Assembly: GCA_039030075.1 (NCBI GenBank)
Contig: JBCCEW010000027.1
Coordinates: 1 to 64,000, forward strand
Reading direction: 5' to 3'
Source of the DNA: Myxococcota bacterium
GTDB lineage: Bacteria; Myxococcota_A; UBA9160; SMWR01
DNA length: 64,000 bases
Shown: piece by piece, positions 39,784 through 49,929 of the stretch
How the letters are laid out: the number at the start of each line of letters is the position of its first letter
Position numbering within the stretch: position 1 is the stretch's first letter
The notes under the pieces: generated by a model
The model's input: only the letters and a program-made list of their open reading frames with translations
The model's database searches: none
Told to the model about the DNA's origin: nothing
Made by a program: the position numbers and the translations under genes

Positions 39784-39815
39784 GCGGCGGAGATGCCCGT
39801 GGGCACCCCCGCCGC
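39784..39815 (-). terminator. Hairpin between pilQ and aroB
   Basis: GCGGCGG (39784-39790) pairs with CCGCCGC (39809-39815), and within it GCCC (39795-39798) pairs with GGGC (39801-39804). It lies 22 bases after the pilQ stop on the minus strand. No T-tract follows, so it may attenuate rather than end transcription. Confidence 0.4.
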
Positions 39816-39837
39816 CGTCGGTCCTGGCCTCTTGGAT

Positions 39838-42800
39838 CTAGCTGGCGTCGCCGCCCGGCGTCTGGACGATGCGCGGGCTCACGAACACCAACAGCTCCTT
39901 GCGGCTGTCGCTGTACTCGTTGCTCTTGAAGAGCCGACCGAGGCCGGGCAGTCGCGACAGGTACGGAACCCGCGACTCGCGCTCGGAGCGGTCGACCACG
40001 TAGATGCCACCGAGTACGAGCGTCTGCCCGTCCTTCACCAGCGTCTCGGTCTGGACCTGGTTCTTGGCGATCGCCGGAGAACCGGTCAGGGTGAAGACGC
40101 TGTCGTCCGGAGCGTTCCGGCTGACCTCGATCTCCATGATGATGCTGGCGTCGGCCGTGATGTGCGGCGTGACGTCGAGCTTCAGCACCGCGTCGACGAA
40201 CTCGAGCTGGGCGTCACCGTTCTCGAAGGTCTGGAACGGAATCGACACACCCTGTTCGATGTTGGCCGTGCTGTTGTCCAGCGTGACGATGCGCGGGCTC
40301 GAGATGACCTTGCCGTCACCGTTGACCTCGGCTGCCTGGAGCTCGACTTCGAAGTTGAACTTCTGGTCGAGGACCGAGGCCGCGAGGCCCAACAGGCCGG
40401 TCGGGCCGGCGGTGATCGGGTTCCCGAACACCACCTGGTTGCCCAGGCCGTCGGCGATGCCGTCATCGTCACCCTGCTGGAACACGTAGTCCCGGGTACC
40501 GAGCGTGGACTCGGTGGCCGGGTTTGCCCCGAAGGTCCAACGGCTACCGAGCTCGCGCGAGAAGTCGAGGCTGGCCTCGACGATCTTCGCTTCGATCATC
40601 ACCTGCGGCGTCATCGTGTCGACGGCCTTCACGAGCGCCGTCGCCTCGTCGATCACCGACGCGATGTCCTTGATGATCAGGGTGTTGGTCCGCGTGTCGG
40701 TGTTCACCGAACCGCGCGGGGTCAACAGCTCCTTGACCATGCGGGACACGTCGGCAACGTCCGCGTAGTTGACCGGCTGGAGCTTGACCACGAGGTCCTC
40801 CAGCTTCTCCTTCGCGCGACGCTCCTGAAGCCGCAGCTCCTCTTCCTGGGCCAGTACGTCCGCCGCAGCGATGCGGAGCACGTTACCGATCCGGGCGAAG
40901 CCGAGGCCCTTCGTCAGCAGGATCACGTCCAGTGCCTGGTCCCAGGGAACGTCCACGAGTCGAATCGTGACCTTCCCCTTCACCTCGTCACCGGCGATCA
41001 CGTTGAGGTCGGAGACCTCGGCGATCAGGCGGAGCACGTCGGCGATGTCGACTTCCTTGAAGTCGAGGGAGATGCGACGGCCGGCGTATTCCTTGCCGTC
41101 CATCAGGCTGCCTTCGTTCAGGATCTCGATCGCGGCCGGCGGGGCGCCGTTCGCAGCGTCCGCGGGCAGCCCCGCGATCTCGAGGCCCGCTTCGGGCGGC
41201 GCGATGGCAGCCGGAGCCGTGAGCGGCGCAGGCGCGGTCACGACCGAGTCGCTACCGAGCGCCGGAGCCGAACTCGGAACCTGGGCCACCTGGGTGTCCT
41301 GGTAGGCCGGCGGCGTCGCCGCCAGACCACCCGACCGCGGGAAGTCCATGATCAGGACCGAACCGCGGCGCGTCACCGTGGGCTTCAGGTTCGCCGCCCG
41401 CTTCACGACGATCCGCACTTCGGGCGTCTCGACGTCGGGCTGATCGAAGGCCGTCACCAGCGACACCGCACCCGGGTTCTCGGGAGCGATCCGCACGGCG
41501 GCATCCGGCGAGATCTTCGCGCTCGAGATGCTCAGGATCACGGTCTCGGGCTCGGGCTCGAACACCAGGTAGTCGACGGCCGACTCGCCCATGATCATGA
41601 CCCGATCGGTCTCGTCCTGGGCGTCGTACTCGACCCCGTAGATCGTGACCGGACCGCTGCCACTGTTCGCGGCAAGCGTCTCGTCAGGCGTGGTCTCGGC
41701 CAGGGGCGCCTCGTCCGAGGTCTCCCAGGCTTCGGTCTCGGTCTCTTCCCAAGCCGTCTCGGTCTCGGTCTCCGCGGCCCAAGCCTCGTCGTCCGAATCC
41801 GGGGTGACCTCGGCGACCGTCTCGGCCACCTCCGACTCCACGGTCTCGACCGGCAGCTCCTCGTCGAGGGCCTCCATCGTGTCGGCCACGACCGGGGCCG
41901 CTGCACCCATCAGGCTCGCCACCTTGTCCTCGAGCATGGCGCCCTCACCGAGCGCCACGACCAGGCCGGTGGGCACCGGAATCACCCGGCGACCATCGAA
42001 GGGAGCGTCCGCGGACCCACCGTCCACGACCACACGCACCTTGTCGGCGTGAGCACCGACCCGCACGCGACTGACCTGCGCGGAGCCGACCTCGACCTGC
42101 TGACCCTTCACCTCGCTCTGCAGCTCAGGGAGATCGAGCACCAGGCGAGCCGGATCTTCGAGCGTGAAGGTCACGGCGGTTTCGACACTGCCGTTCGCCA
42201 TCAGGTGAATGAGCGAGCCCTCGCCCACCGCGCTGGCGTCGACACCCGAGAGCACGGTCGCGGCGGCCACCGAGGCCTGGGCCTCGTCACCGTCCCAACC
42301 CGTCTCGGCGTCCGCCACCGCGTCTTCCTCGGTCTCGGCGGCCCACGGATCTTCTTCCGCGGCGTCGTCCTCCCAACCGGTAGCGTCATCGCCCGAGGCG
42401 TCCGCCATCGCGTCGAGAGGCATCACGTCGATCTCGAGACCGACCTCGTTGGCCTGAATCTCGTAGTCGGCGGGACCGGTGAGCGCGATCGCCAGGCGCG
42501 TCATCGTGCCAGCGCCGGCTCCCGAATGCTCTTCCACCTCGACGCTCTCGATCAGGCCGTCACCGACCGGGATCGACCCCTCGAGGTTACCCACGGACAC
42601 ACTCGCGAGATCTACGATCAACCGGTCGTCCCCATCCTGGAACGCCGTGAAGATCGGCTGCACCGGCCCGATCACGGTCACCGTCGACCCCTCGACCGAG
42701 GCATCGACCATCACGTCGACCACCTCGTTCGTTACAGCCGCGGTGTCGGTCGGCGGAGCACTCGAGCTCGCGCACGCACCCATCGCGAGTACGCCACAAA

Positions 42801-42858
42801 GCGCAGCCGCAACAGCCACCTGGAACTTCAAAGTCTTCCACTCCAGCATCGAAATCAT
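39838..42858 (-). CDS. pilQ: Type IV pilus secretin PilQ with two acidic Trp-rich inserts
   Basis: A 1006-aa outer-membrane secretin through which the pilus passes, longer than the usual 700-900 aa. It has a signal peptide with possible lipobox (CGVLAMGAC), AMIN domains at about 45-147, 200-305 and 400-510, an STN/secretin N region (ISLDFKEVDIADVLRLIAEV near 617) and the C-terminal secretin domain (VISSPRIVTLDN; LVLGGIYV; ending FVSPRIVQTPGG). Between the AMIN domains lie Glu/Asp/Trp/Thr-rich inserts at about 155-195 and 328-394. The start at 42858 overlaps pilP by four bases; the ATG at 42849 has better Shine-Dalgarno spacing (AAGGGGG). Confidence 0.93.
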   Translation of the reverse strand: MISMLEWKTLKFQVAVAAALCGVLAMGACASSSAPPTDTAAVTNEVVDVMVDASVEGSTVTVIGPVQPIFTAFQDGDDRLIVDLASVSVGNLEGSIPVGDGLIESVEVEEHSGAGAGTMTRLAIALTGPADYEIQANEVGLEIDVMPLDAMADASGDDATGWEDDAAEEDPWAAETEEDAVADAETGWDGDEAQASVAAATVLSGVDASAVGEGSLIHLMANGSVETAVTFTLEDPARLVLDLPELQSEVKGQQVEVGSAQVSRVRVGAHADKVRVVVDGGSADAPFDGRRVIPVPTGLVVALGEGAMLEDKVASLMGAAAPVVADTMEALDEELPVETVESEVAETVAEVTPDSDDEAWAAETETETAWEETETEAWETSDEAPLAETTPDETLAANSGSGPVTIYGVEYDAQDETDRVMIMGESAVDYLVFEPEPETVILSISSAKISPDAAVRIAPENPGAVSLVTAFDQPDVETPEVRIVVKRAANLKPTVTRRGSVLIMDFPRSGGLAATPPAYQDTQVAQVPSSAPALGSDSVVTAPAPLTAPAAIAPPEAGLEIAGLPADAANGAPPAAIEILNEGSLMDGKEYAGRRISLDFKEVDIADVLRLIAEVSDLNVIAGDEVKGKVTIRLVDVPWDQALDVILLTKGLGFARIGNVLRIAAADVLAQEEELRLQERRAKEKLEDLVVKLQPVNYADVADVSRMVKELLTPRGSVNTDTRTNTLIIKDIASVIDEATALVKAVDTMTPQVMIEAKIVEASLDFSRELGSRWTFGANPATESTLGTRDYVFQQGDDDGIADGLGNQVVFGNPITAGPTGLLGLAASVLDQKFNFEVELQAAEVNGDGKVISSPRIVTLDNSTANIEQGVSIPFQTFENGDAQLEFVDAVLKLDVTPHITADASIIMEIEVSRNAPDDSVFTLTGSPAIAKNQVQTETLVKDGQTLVLGGIYVVDRSERESRVPYLSRLPGLGRLFKSNEYSDSRKELLVFVSPRIVQTPGGDAS

Positions 42859-43484
42859 CCCCCTTCGTTCCGACGCATGCGCATCTCGATGTCCTTGGTC
42901 GTCTCCTGACCGAGGTAATCGACGTAGGTCTCCTTGACCACGACCGTGTTGTCATCGATCGAGATCACGTGACCTTTGTTCTTGCCCACCTTGGCGCCCT
43001 CGCCAACGATGTAACTCTCACCCGACGGATCCTCGAGCAGCGCCCGGGCATTCCCGGTACGCCACACCACGGCCACCACCTCGAGCTGCGTCAGATCGAA
43101 CTGCTCGAGGGGTCCAGCCTCCGCCAGGGGCACCAGGCGATCGGGTCGATCCCAGGTGAAGCTGCGGAACGGGTCCCGCTTCCCGGTGGAGTCATAGGTG
43201 TATCCGTTGTCGATCAGTGCCACCGACGTCACCGCACTGGGGGCCGTCGCAGGCTTCCTCTCGACCGGCTTCGGCCGCTGTGCAACAGCCGCCTTCGCCG
43301 CAGCGCTACCGGCTCGGGCCTTCTCGGCCAGCGCCGCGCGCTTCGCACTCTCTTCGCGTTCCTTTGCGAAGTCGGTCGTCGTCGGACCCGAAACCTCGTT
43401 CGAGCACCCGAGCGACGTCGCGAGCATCACGCTCACGATGGCCGACCCCACCCCTCCGACGCGTCGACTCTTGCGCATCATCAT
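42855..43484 (-). CDS. pilP: Type IV pilus assembly lipoprotein PilP
   Basis: A 209-aa inner-membrane lipoprotein: signal peptide ending in SLGCSNE (lipobox), a proline/Ala-rich linker, then the beta-barrel domain (YDSTGKRDPFRSF, FDLTQLEVVAVVWRTGNARALLED, YIVGEGAKVGKN, VVVKETYVDYLGQ). PilP links the PilN/PilO dimer to PilQ. Its stop overlaps pilQ. Second-last gene of the pilMNOPQ operon. Confidence 0.95.
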   Translation of the reverse strand: MMMRKSRRVGGVGSAIVSVMLATSLGCSNEVSGPTTTDFAKEREESAKRAALAEKARAGSAAAKAAVAQRPKPVERKPATAPSAVTSVALIDNGYTYDSTGKRDPFRSFTWDRPDRLVPLAEAGPLEQFDLTQLEVVAVVWRTGNARALLEDPSGESYIVGEGAKVGKNKGHVISIDDNTVVVKETYVDYLGQETTKDIEMRMRRNEGG

Positions 43485-43492
43485 GATTCGCC

Positions 43493-44083
43493 TCAGCCTT
43501 GGCCCACGAAGCGGAACGTCGTCGCGGTGCCATTCACCGTCAACCGCGTCTCCACTTCGGATTCGTTCGCGACCTTCATCTTGATCGCGCCCATGTTCAC
43601 GATCCGGGGCAGCTTCGCGATCAGGTCGAAGAAGCGGGCAACCTCGTGATAGTTGCCCTCGAGCTTGATCGCGATCGGCACCTCGGCGTAGAAGTCGTGG
43701 ACCACCTCGTTCTTACGCTTGAACGACTTGATCTCGATCCCCGCCGTCTTGCCGAGGTTGCTGATGTCCGCGAGGAGCACTTCCAGCTGCTTCTGGTTCG
43801 GCAGCTGGCGGAGCGCGGCTGCGAGCTGCACCTCGAGTTCCGTGATCTCCGCCTCGAAAGCGGAGATGTTCGCGGCGATCGAGCGTACCTCGGAGAGCTT
43901 GCGCTGAAGCTCCATCTCCTTGGCCTGGAGCGTCTTCAGACGCTCGTTCTCGGCCTCATAGATGCTGAAGTAGTAGCCCGCACAGATCGCGGCAACGATC
44001 CCGAAAAGGATGCCGATGCGGGCCCCCTTCGGGAGCTTCGCGACCTGCTCGAGACGACTCTGGAGTTCCGGTGAAAGTTCCAT
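43493..44083 (-). CDS. pilO: Type IV pilus inner-membrane protein PilO
   Basis: A 196-aa protein with one membrane helix (IGILFGIVAAICAGYYFSI, about 23-41), a coiled coil (ENERLKTLQAKEMELQRKL) and a ferredoxin-like periplasmic domain (KRKNEVVHDFYAEVPIAIKL; YHEVARFFDLIAKLPRIVNM). It forms heterodimers with PilN and bridges PilM to PilP/PilQ. Gene order and size fit pilO. Confidence 0.95.
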   Translation of the reverse strand: MELSPELQSRLEQVAKLPKGARIGILFGIVAAICAGYYFSIYEAENERLKTLQAKEMELQRKLSEVRSIAANISAFEAEITELEVQLAAALRQLPNQKQLEVLLADISNLGKTAGIEIKSFKRKNEVVHDFYAEVPIAIKLEGNYHEVARFFDLIAKLPRIVNMGAIKMKVANESEVETRLTVNGTATTFRFVGQG

Positions 44084-44095
44084 GGGACGCTCCGA

Positions 44096-44659
44096 TCAGC
44101 TCTGGGCATTCTTCGGCGGCGTGACCACCGAAGCCTGGATCTTGAACTTGACGACCTTCAGCCCGTCCGGGCCCTTCGCCAGCTCGGTGCTGTCGAGATC
44201 GACGTCCGAGAAGTAGGGCGAGTCACCCAGCGAACCGAGGAAGACGGCCACCAGCTCGTTGTCGAGGCTGCGCCCCGACAGGCTGATCGTCGTGCCCTTG
44301 GTCTCCACGTTGTCGAGCCAGAGGCGCTCGGGCGTGTGGGTGGCGAGCTCGTCCATGACCCGCACCGGACCCTGCCGCGCGCGATCGAGACCTTCGATGA
44401 TGTCGATCTTGCGCTCGAGGGACGCCTTCTTCTTGCGGAAGGCCTCCACTTGCTGGAGCTGGGGCTTGAACTTCTCGATGTCCGCTTCCATCTGGGCGAC
44501 GCGCTGCTCGGCCACGGAGATCTGATCCGTGATCCGATCGTGGACGTACCAGATGGTCACTGCGACCAGGAGCAGCGTGATCGCGAGTTGCGTGACGTGC
44601 TGCCGCAGGTCGGCAGCACGCTTCGCCTCACGTACCGGAAGAAGGTTGATCTGAATCAT
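44096..44659 (-). CDS. pilN: Type IV pilus inner-membrane protein PilN
   Basis: A 187-aa protein beginning MIQINLLPVREAKR, the cytoplasmic motif that docks onto PilM, then a membrane helix (LAITLLLVAVTIWYV), a coiled coil and a periplasmic domain. ATG is chosen over the GTG one codon before; it shares one base with the pilM stop (TGATG) and has GGAGG four bases upstream. Confidence 0.95.
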   Translation of the reverse strand: MIQINLLPVREAKRAADLRQHVTQLAITLLLVAVTIWYVHDRITDQISVAEQRVAQMEADIEKFKPQLQQVEAFRKKKASLERKIDIIEGLDRARQGPVRVMDELATHTPERLWLDNVETKGTTISLSGRSLDNELVAVFLGSLGDSPYFSDVDLDSTELAKGPDGLKVVKFKIQASVVTPPKNAQS

Positions 44660-45732
44660 CACGCCTCCGGGTCACGCAGCGCGAGGCCAACGCCGACGCT
44701 GAGTGCAGGTGCCACATCCTCGAGATACTCCGGCTCGAACTTGTTGCTGGGCAGCATCCGCTGGAGGGGGTTGAGCACCTCCACCGGAAGGCCGGTCCGC
44801 TCACGGAAGGCGTCCGGGAAGCCGGAGACCTTCGCGGCACCGCCCGAGAGGAACACCTTCTCGATGCGGCTGTCGGCGCTCGTAGCACCGTAGAAATCGA
44901 GCGAACGGCTGATCTCGCCGATCACCGTCTCGGTCACCGACTGGATCGCCCGCTCGACTTCCTGCGGCACGACGTCCTGGCTCTCCGATCCGCGACCACC
45001 GAGCTTGATCCGCTCGGCCTCCTGGAAGGAGATGGACAGCGCCTTCTGGATCTCTTCGGTGTACTGGTTGCCCGCCGTCGTGATGTCACGCGTGAAGCAG
45101 GGAACACCGTTCGAGACGATGTTGATGTTCACGACCTGGGCCCCGATGTTCACCAGCGCGACCGTCTCACCCGCGGGTTCGTAGTTCGCCTCGAAGGCGT
45201 TCTCGACCGCGAAGGCGGCGACGTCGATGGCCACCGGCACGAGCCCGGCCTCACTGATCACCTGTACGTAGTCGTCGATGAGATCCTTCTTCGCGGCGAC
45301 GAGCAGCACTTCCATCTGCCCCTCATCGCTTGCGCCTTCGAGGATCTGGAAGTCGAGGTTGACCTCGTTCACGTCGAACGGGATGTACTGCTCGGCCTCC
45401 CAGCGGATCTGCTCGTCGAGTTCGTCCCGGGTCATGGAAGGCAGGCTGACCTTCTTCACGATGACCGAGTGGCCCGACACCGCCGCGGCGACGTTCTTCG
45501 TGCGGATCTTTCCGTTCTCCATCGCTTCCTGGATGGACTCGGTGATCGCGCTCGCGTTCAGGAAGGCCCCCTGAACGATCGCTTCGGAGGGCAGGTCGGC
45601 GACGCCGAGGGCCGAGAGCTCGAAGCTACCCGAGCGACCCTTCTGCGTTAGCTCGACCGCCTTGATCGTGGACGACCCGACATCGAGTCCCACGATCGAC
45701 TGGCTACTGAAGCTGGGAAAGCTGAGTTTCAC
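44659..45732 (-). CDS. pilM: Type IV pilus actin-like protein PilM
   Basis: A 357-aa cytoplasmic ATPase of the actin/FtsA fold: VGLDVGSSTIKAVEL (phosphate 1), VALVNIGAQVVNINIV (phosphate 2) and VFLSGGAAKVSGFPDAF (adenosine motif). It binds the N-terminus of PilN and forms the cytoplasmic ring of the pilus base. First gene of pilMNOPQ. Confidence 0.95.
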   Translation of the reverse strand: MKLSFPSFSSQSIVGLDVGSSTIKAVELTQKGRSGSFELSALGVADLPSEAIVQGAFLNASAITESIQEAMENGKIRTKNVAAAVSGHSVIVKKVSLPSMTRDELDEQIRWEAEQYIPFDVNEVNLDFQILEGASDEGQMEVLLVAAKKDLIDDYVQVISEAGLVPVAIDVAAFAVENAFEANYEPAGETVALVNIGAQVVNINIVSNGVPCFTRDITTAGNQYTEEIQKALSISFQEAERIKLGGRGSESQDVVPQEVERAIQSVTETVIGEISRSLDFYGATSADSRIEKVFLSGGAAKVSGFPDAFRERTGLPVEVLNPLQRMLPSNKFEPEYLEDVAPALSVGVGLALRDPEA

Positions 45733-45759
45733 GTTCGTTCCCCCGTGAGGCGATGGGCC

Positions 45760-46008
45760 TCAGGAAGTGCGTCCCGTCGTCATCGTCACGCTGCTCTGGA
45801 CCAACTCGTCCGTGACACCAAACACGCGATCCTTGTCACTGACGCGGAGCCCGAGTGCGACGAGCACCTTCCGCTTGGTATCGAGGCGGCACGGACGGCC
45901 CGCTTCGACTCGATCGATCGTCAAGGTGGACAGCCCCGCCTTGCGCGCGAGTTCCGCCTTGCTCATCATCAGAGCTTCGCGAAACCGCTGTACGTTGTTG
46001 CTCGGCAC
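45760..46008 (-). CDS. Small XRE-type regulator upstream of pilM
   Basis: An 82-aa HTH protein: VQRFREALMMSKAELARKAG followed by LSTLTIDRVEAGRPCRLDTKRKVLVALGL is a complete XRE domain. GTG at 46008 is chosen because it gives a natural start (MPSNNVQRFREAL) after a GGGGGGAGA stretch; a TTG at 46047 is possible. It lies 27 bases before pilM and may regulate the pilus operon. Confidence 0.75.
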   Translation of the reverse strand: MPSNNVQRFREALMMSKAELARKAGLSTLTIDRVEAGRPCRLDTKRKVLVALGLRVSDKDRVFGVTDELVQSSVTMTTGRTS

Positions 46009-46187
46009 TCTCTCCCCCCAGCAGCTGCAGTCGACGTTCAGGTCCAACAGGAGCGACCTGGCAGATATCGGCGACCGGTTTCCGTGACTTGAGGTAACGC
46101 TGCCTCCGTACTGCGGCGGATTTGCGTTGTGCGTGCGCGGGGGTTGCGGCGTTTCGGAGAGGTCGAGGTGGAGCGGAATCGTTGCCT

Positions 46188-47603
<1,416 letters not shown>

Positions 47604-47632
47604 CCGCTCGCGCCGCGACCGCGCCGCTCCTC

Positions 47633-47694
47633 GCAAGAACTTGCGCGGCTCGCCGTTTCTTGCGGATTCGAGCCCGTCGGGCGCATACGCAAGT
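47633..47694. promoter_or_regulatory. Upstream activator sites for the minor-pilin promoter
   Basis: CGCAAG-AA-CTTGCG (47633-47646) is a perfect 14-bp palindrome. The same half-sites recur as CTTGCG (47660-47665) and CGCAAG (47689-47694). The group lies 50-111 bp upstream of the sigma-54 promoter at 47744, where an NtrC-type activator would bind. Confidence 0.7.
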
Positions 47695-47743
47695 GCCCGA
47701 CGAACCTCAAGCCGCGGCGGCCGGAAACCGATTCAACGTCGGT

Positions 47744-47758
47744 TGGTATAGAGCTTGC
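47744..47758 (+). promoter_or_regulatory. Sigma-54 promoter of the fimT-pilVWX operon
   Basis: TGG-N8-TTGC with the exact sigma-54 spacing (TGGTATAGAGCTTGC), 15 bases before the fimT ATG. Together with the palindromes upstream and the NtrC-type gene next door this is a complete sigma-54 unit. Confidence 0.75.
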
Positions 47759-47772
47759 GAAGAGGTAGCGAC

Positions 47773-48438
47773 ATGCGCAGCGATCTCGCCAGGAAGCGCC
47801 AGGCCGGACTGTCGATTGTCGAACTCGTGATCGTGGCGGCGATCATCGCGTTCGTCACGGCATTGGCGGTTCCCAACTTCCTACGCTGGAGTGACGACGA
47901 GCGGGTCAAGTCCGCGGCCCGTTCGGTGTCGGATGCATTCAACCTCGCCCGTTCCGAGGCGATCCGCACGGGCGACAATCACCTGCTCATCTTCGGAATG
48001 GCGCTCAGCGCCACCGAACCGATCGTCGTCGTGAACGACGGGCCCCAGACGACCGCGAACTGCACGATCGACGCGAACGAAGTGGTCCACTTCGTCGCTG
48101 CCGCTCAGGGCGTGAACTGGGGCACCTCGACGGGAGCCGCGAACGGTACCCTCGGTCCCGACGACGCCGGCGCACTCCCCGCCAACGTAGCCACCGGCTG
48201 GACCTTCTCCGATGCGGGCGGCGCCAACACGGCGAGCTGGATCCTCTTCCAGGCCGACGGCATCCCGCGCACGTTCACCGCGAGCGGAGGCGCCTGCACC
48301 GCGATCGGCACGGCCGGTCAGGGCGGCGGCGGTATCTACCTCACGAACAACAACCGCGACTACGCGGTGGTCCTTCGACCCCTCGGAACCGCGCGGGTCC
48401 ACAAGTGGGACCCGAACGCGTCTGCTTGGAGCAACTGA
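47773..48438 (+). CDS. fimT: Minor pilin FimT/GspH-like
   Basis: A 221-aa protein with a type III prepilin signal (RKRQAGLSIVELVIVAAIIAFV: G/L cleavage, E5) and the GspH/FimT region (RSVSDAFNLARSEAIRTGDNHLLIF) followed by a Gly-rich beta domain. PilD would cleave after Gly in the leader. GAGG precedes the ATG and the stop overlaps pilV by one base. Minor pilins start pilus assembly. Confidence 0.88.
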   Translation: MRSDLARKRQAGLSIVELVIVAAIIAFVTALAVPNFLRWSDDERVKSAARSVSDAFNLARSEAIRTGDNHLLIFGMALSATEPIVVVNDGPQTTANCTIDANEVVHFVAAAQGVNWGTSTGAANGTLGPDDAGALPANVATGWTFSDAGGANTASWILFQADGIPRTFTASGGACTAIGTAGQGGGGIYLTNNNRDYAVVLRPLGTARVHKWDPNASAWSN

Positions 48439-48920
48439 TGCAGCCGACTGCTCACCGTCACCGTCGACGCCGCTCGGGCGGCTTCTCCCTCCTCGAGGTC
48501 GTGATCGCCATCGGCATCCTGTCGTTCGGCCTGCTCGGCCTCGCCCTCATGCAGGTCCACGCCCTCACCCAGGGCCGGGCCGGCCGCCACACCGGCGACG
48601 CCGCCGCCGTCGCGCGTACCTATATCGAGCAGGTGCATCGCATTCCCTGGGCCGTGCTGACGCCGGCGGTGGGAGCCGGCTGGCAGAATCCGGCCTGGGC
48701 ATCCGCACCGCCCACCTGGAACAACCTGGTCGACAACCCCGCTGGCGGCACCAGCACCGAGCACAGCTACGGCATCCAGTGGCGCGTGAGCGCGATCGGC
48801 GGCACGGCCTGTGTCCGCGACGTCGAGATCCAGGTGAACTGGACCGAGGAGAACTTCCCCGCCGGCAAGCAGGTCGTCCTCGCGACCCGCCGCTACGACT
48901 GGGGAGGTGCCACGTGCTGA
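48438..48920 (+). CDS. pilV: Minor pilin PilV
   Basis: A 160-aa prepilin-like protein: RRRRSGGFSLLEVVIAIGIL (leader with G/F cleavage, E5) and a beta domain containing YGIQWRVSAIGGTACVRDVE. Its ATG overlaps the fimT stop (TGATG). Second gene of the minor-pilin operon. Confidence 0.9.
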   Translation: MQPTAHRHRRRRSGGFSLLEVVIAIGILSFGLLGLALMQVHALTQGRAGRHTGDAAAVARTYIEQVHRIPWAVLTPAVGAGWQNPAWASAPPTWNNLVDNPAGGTSTEHSYGIQWRVSAIGGTACVRDVEIQVNWTEENFPAGKQVVLATRRYDWGGATC

Positions 48921-49915
48921 GCCATTCCAGCCAGCGACGCGGCTTTACCCTCGTCGAGCTCCTCATCGCGATCGCCGCCATGGGGTTCGTGCTCGTCTAC
49001 ACGCTGGGCACCTTCACGGCGAACCGCAACACCTACGTGGTGATCGAGAACGTCTCGGAAGCCCACCAGAACACGCTGGCCATCGCGAGCCTCGTGGAGC
49101 GGGACATCCGCAATGCGGGCTACATGGTGCCTCCGGGCGCCGCCGCCTGCGGGGTCGATCTCGCAGCCGCGCCCGACACGCTCTTCGTCAGCGATTCGGA
49201 CGCGATCCGCACCGCCGACACCCTGCCGAGCGAGCTGGCGGGCGGTTCGAACAACATCGCGCTCTCGACGATTCCGGGCAGCTGGTCGGGTCCTCAGAAC
49301 ATCAACCTCGGCGAACTCGCCGTCGACGACCAGGTCACCTACGACACCGACGCCACGGTGGGTGCAGACAGTGACTTCCAGGTCAATGGCGGCGTCATCT
49401 TCACCGACCTCGACAACCCGGACCGCGGCGTGCACTGCGGCATCGTGACCGCGGTGGACACCGCCAACGATCGGATCACCGTCAACAAGCTGAGCCCGGG
49501 CACGCCTGCGACTTCGGGCAACTGGGCGTTCGTGCCCGCGCACGTCTATCGCATCAACGGCAACGCCCTCGAGCGCAACGGAGTCGTGATGGCCCGCAAC
49601 GTCGAGGACCTCCAGCTGGCCTGGTTCTACGACCTCGACGAGGACGGCCAGGTCGATGCGAACGAGGACCTGGGCGCTGGCGGAACCGAGCCCAACTACA
49701 CGGCGGACGATATCGGCGGTGGCGGCACGAATGCCGACCCTGCCCTGCTCCGCGAGATCCGCTTCAACCTGATCGTCCGCACGGCGGAGAACGACCCGAC
49801 CAACACCACCTCGGCGGGCACCGGTCAGGTCCGTGAGAACCGGGTCAACCCGCCGGGCCCGGACGGCCGCAGGCGTCGGGTCCACACCGCCACGATCCGC
49901 CTCCGGAATCTCTAG
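48914..49915 (+). CDS. pilW: Minor pilin PilW
   Basis: A 333-aa prepilin-like protein: SQRRGFTLVELLIAIAAMGF (leader with G/F cleavage, E5), LASLVERDIRNAGYMVPPGA typical of PilW, and a long beta-rich domain with Asp-rich loops (FYDLDEDGQVDANEDLGAGG resembles a calcium-binding loop). GTG start with GGGAGG upstream, overlapping the end of pilV. Confidence 0.9.
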   Translation: MLSHSSQRRGFTLVELLIAIAAMGFVLVYTLGTFTANRNTYVVIENVSEAHQNTLAIASLVERDIRNAGYMVPPGAAACGVDLAAAPDTLFVSDSDAIRTADTLPSELAGGSNNIALSTIPGSWSGPQNINLGELAVDDQVTYDTDATVGADSDFQVNGGVIFTDLDNPDRGVHCGIVTAVDTANDRITVNKLSPGTPATSGNWAFVPAHVYRINGNALERNGVVMARNVEDLQLAWFYDLDEDGQVDANEDLGAGGTEPNYTADDIGGGGTNADPALLREIRFNLIVRTAENDPTNTTSAGTGQVRENRVNPPGPDGRRRRVHTATIRLRNL

Positions 49916-49929
49916 AAGTGAGGAACGCC

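Noticed and set aside
39742-42909. An open frame of over 1000 codons antisense to pilQ
   Set aside because: pilQ is unmistakable on the minus strand; the antisense frame is rich in Arg/His/Gly/Asp with no protein-like pattern.
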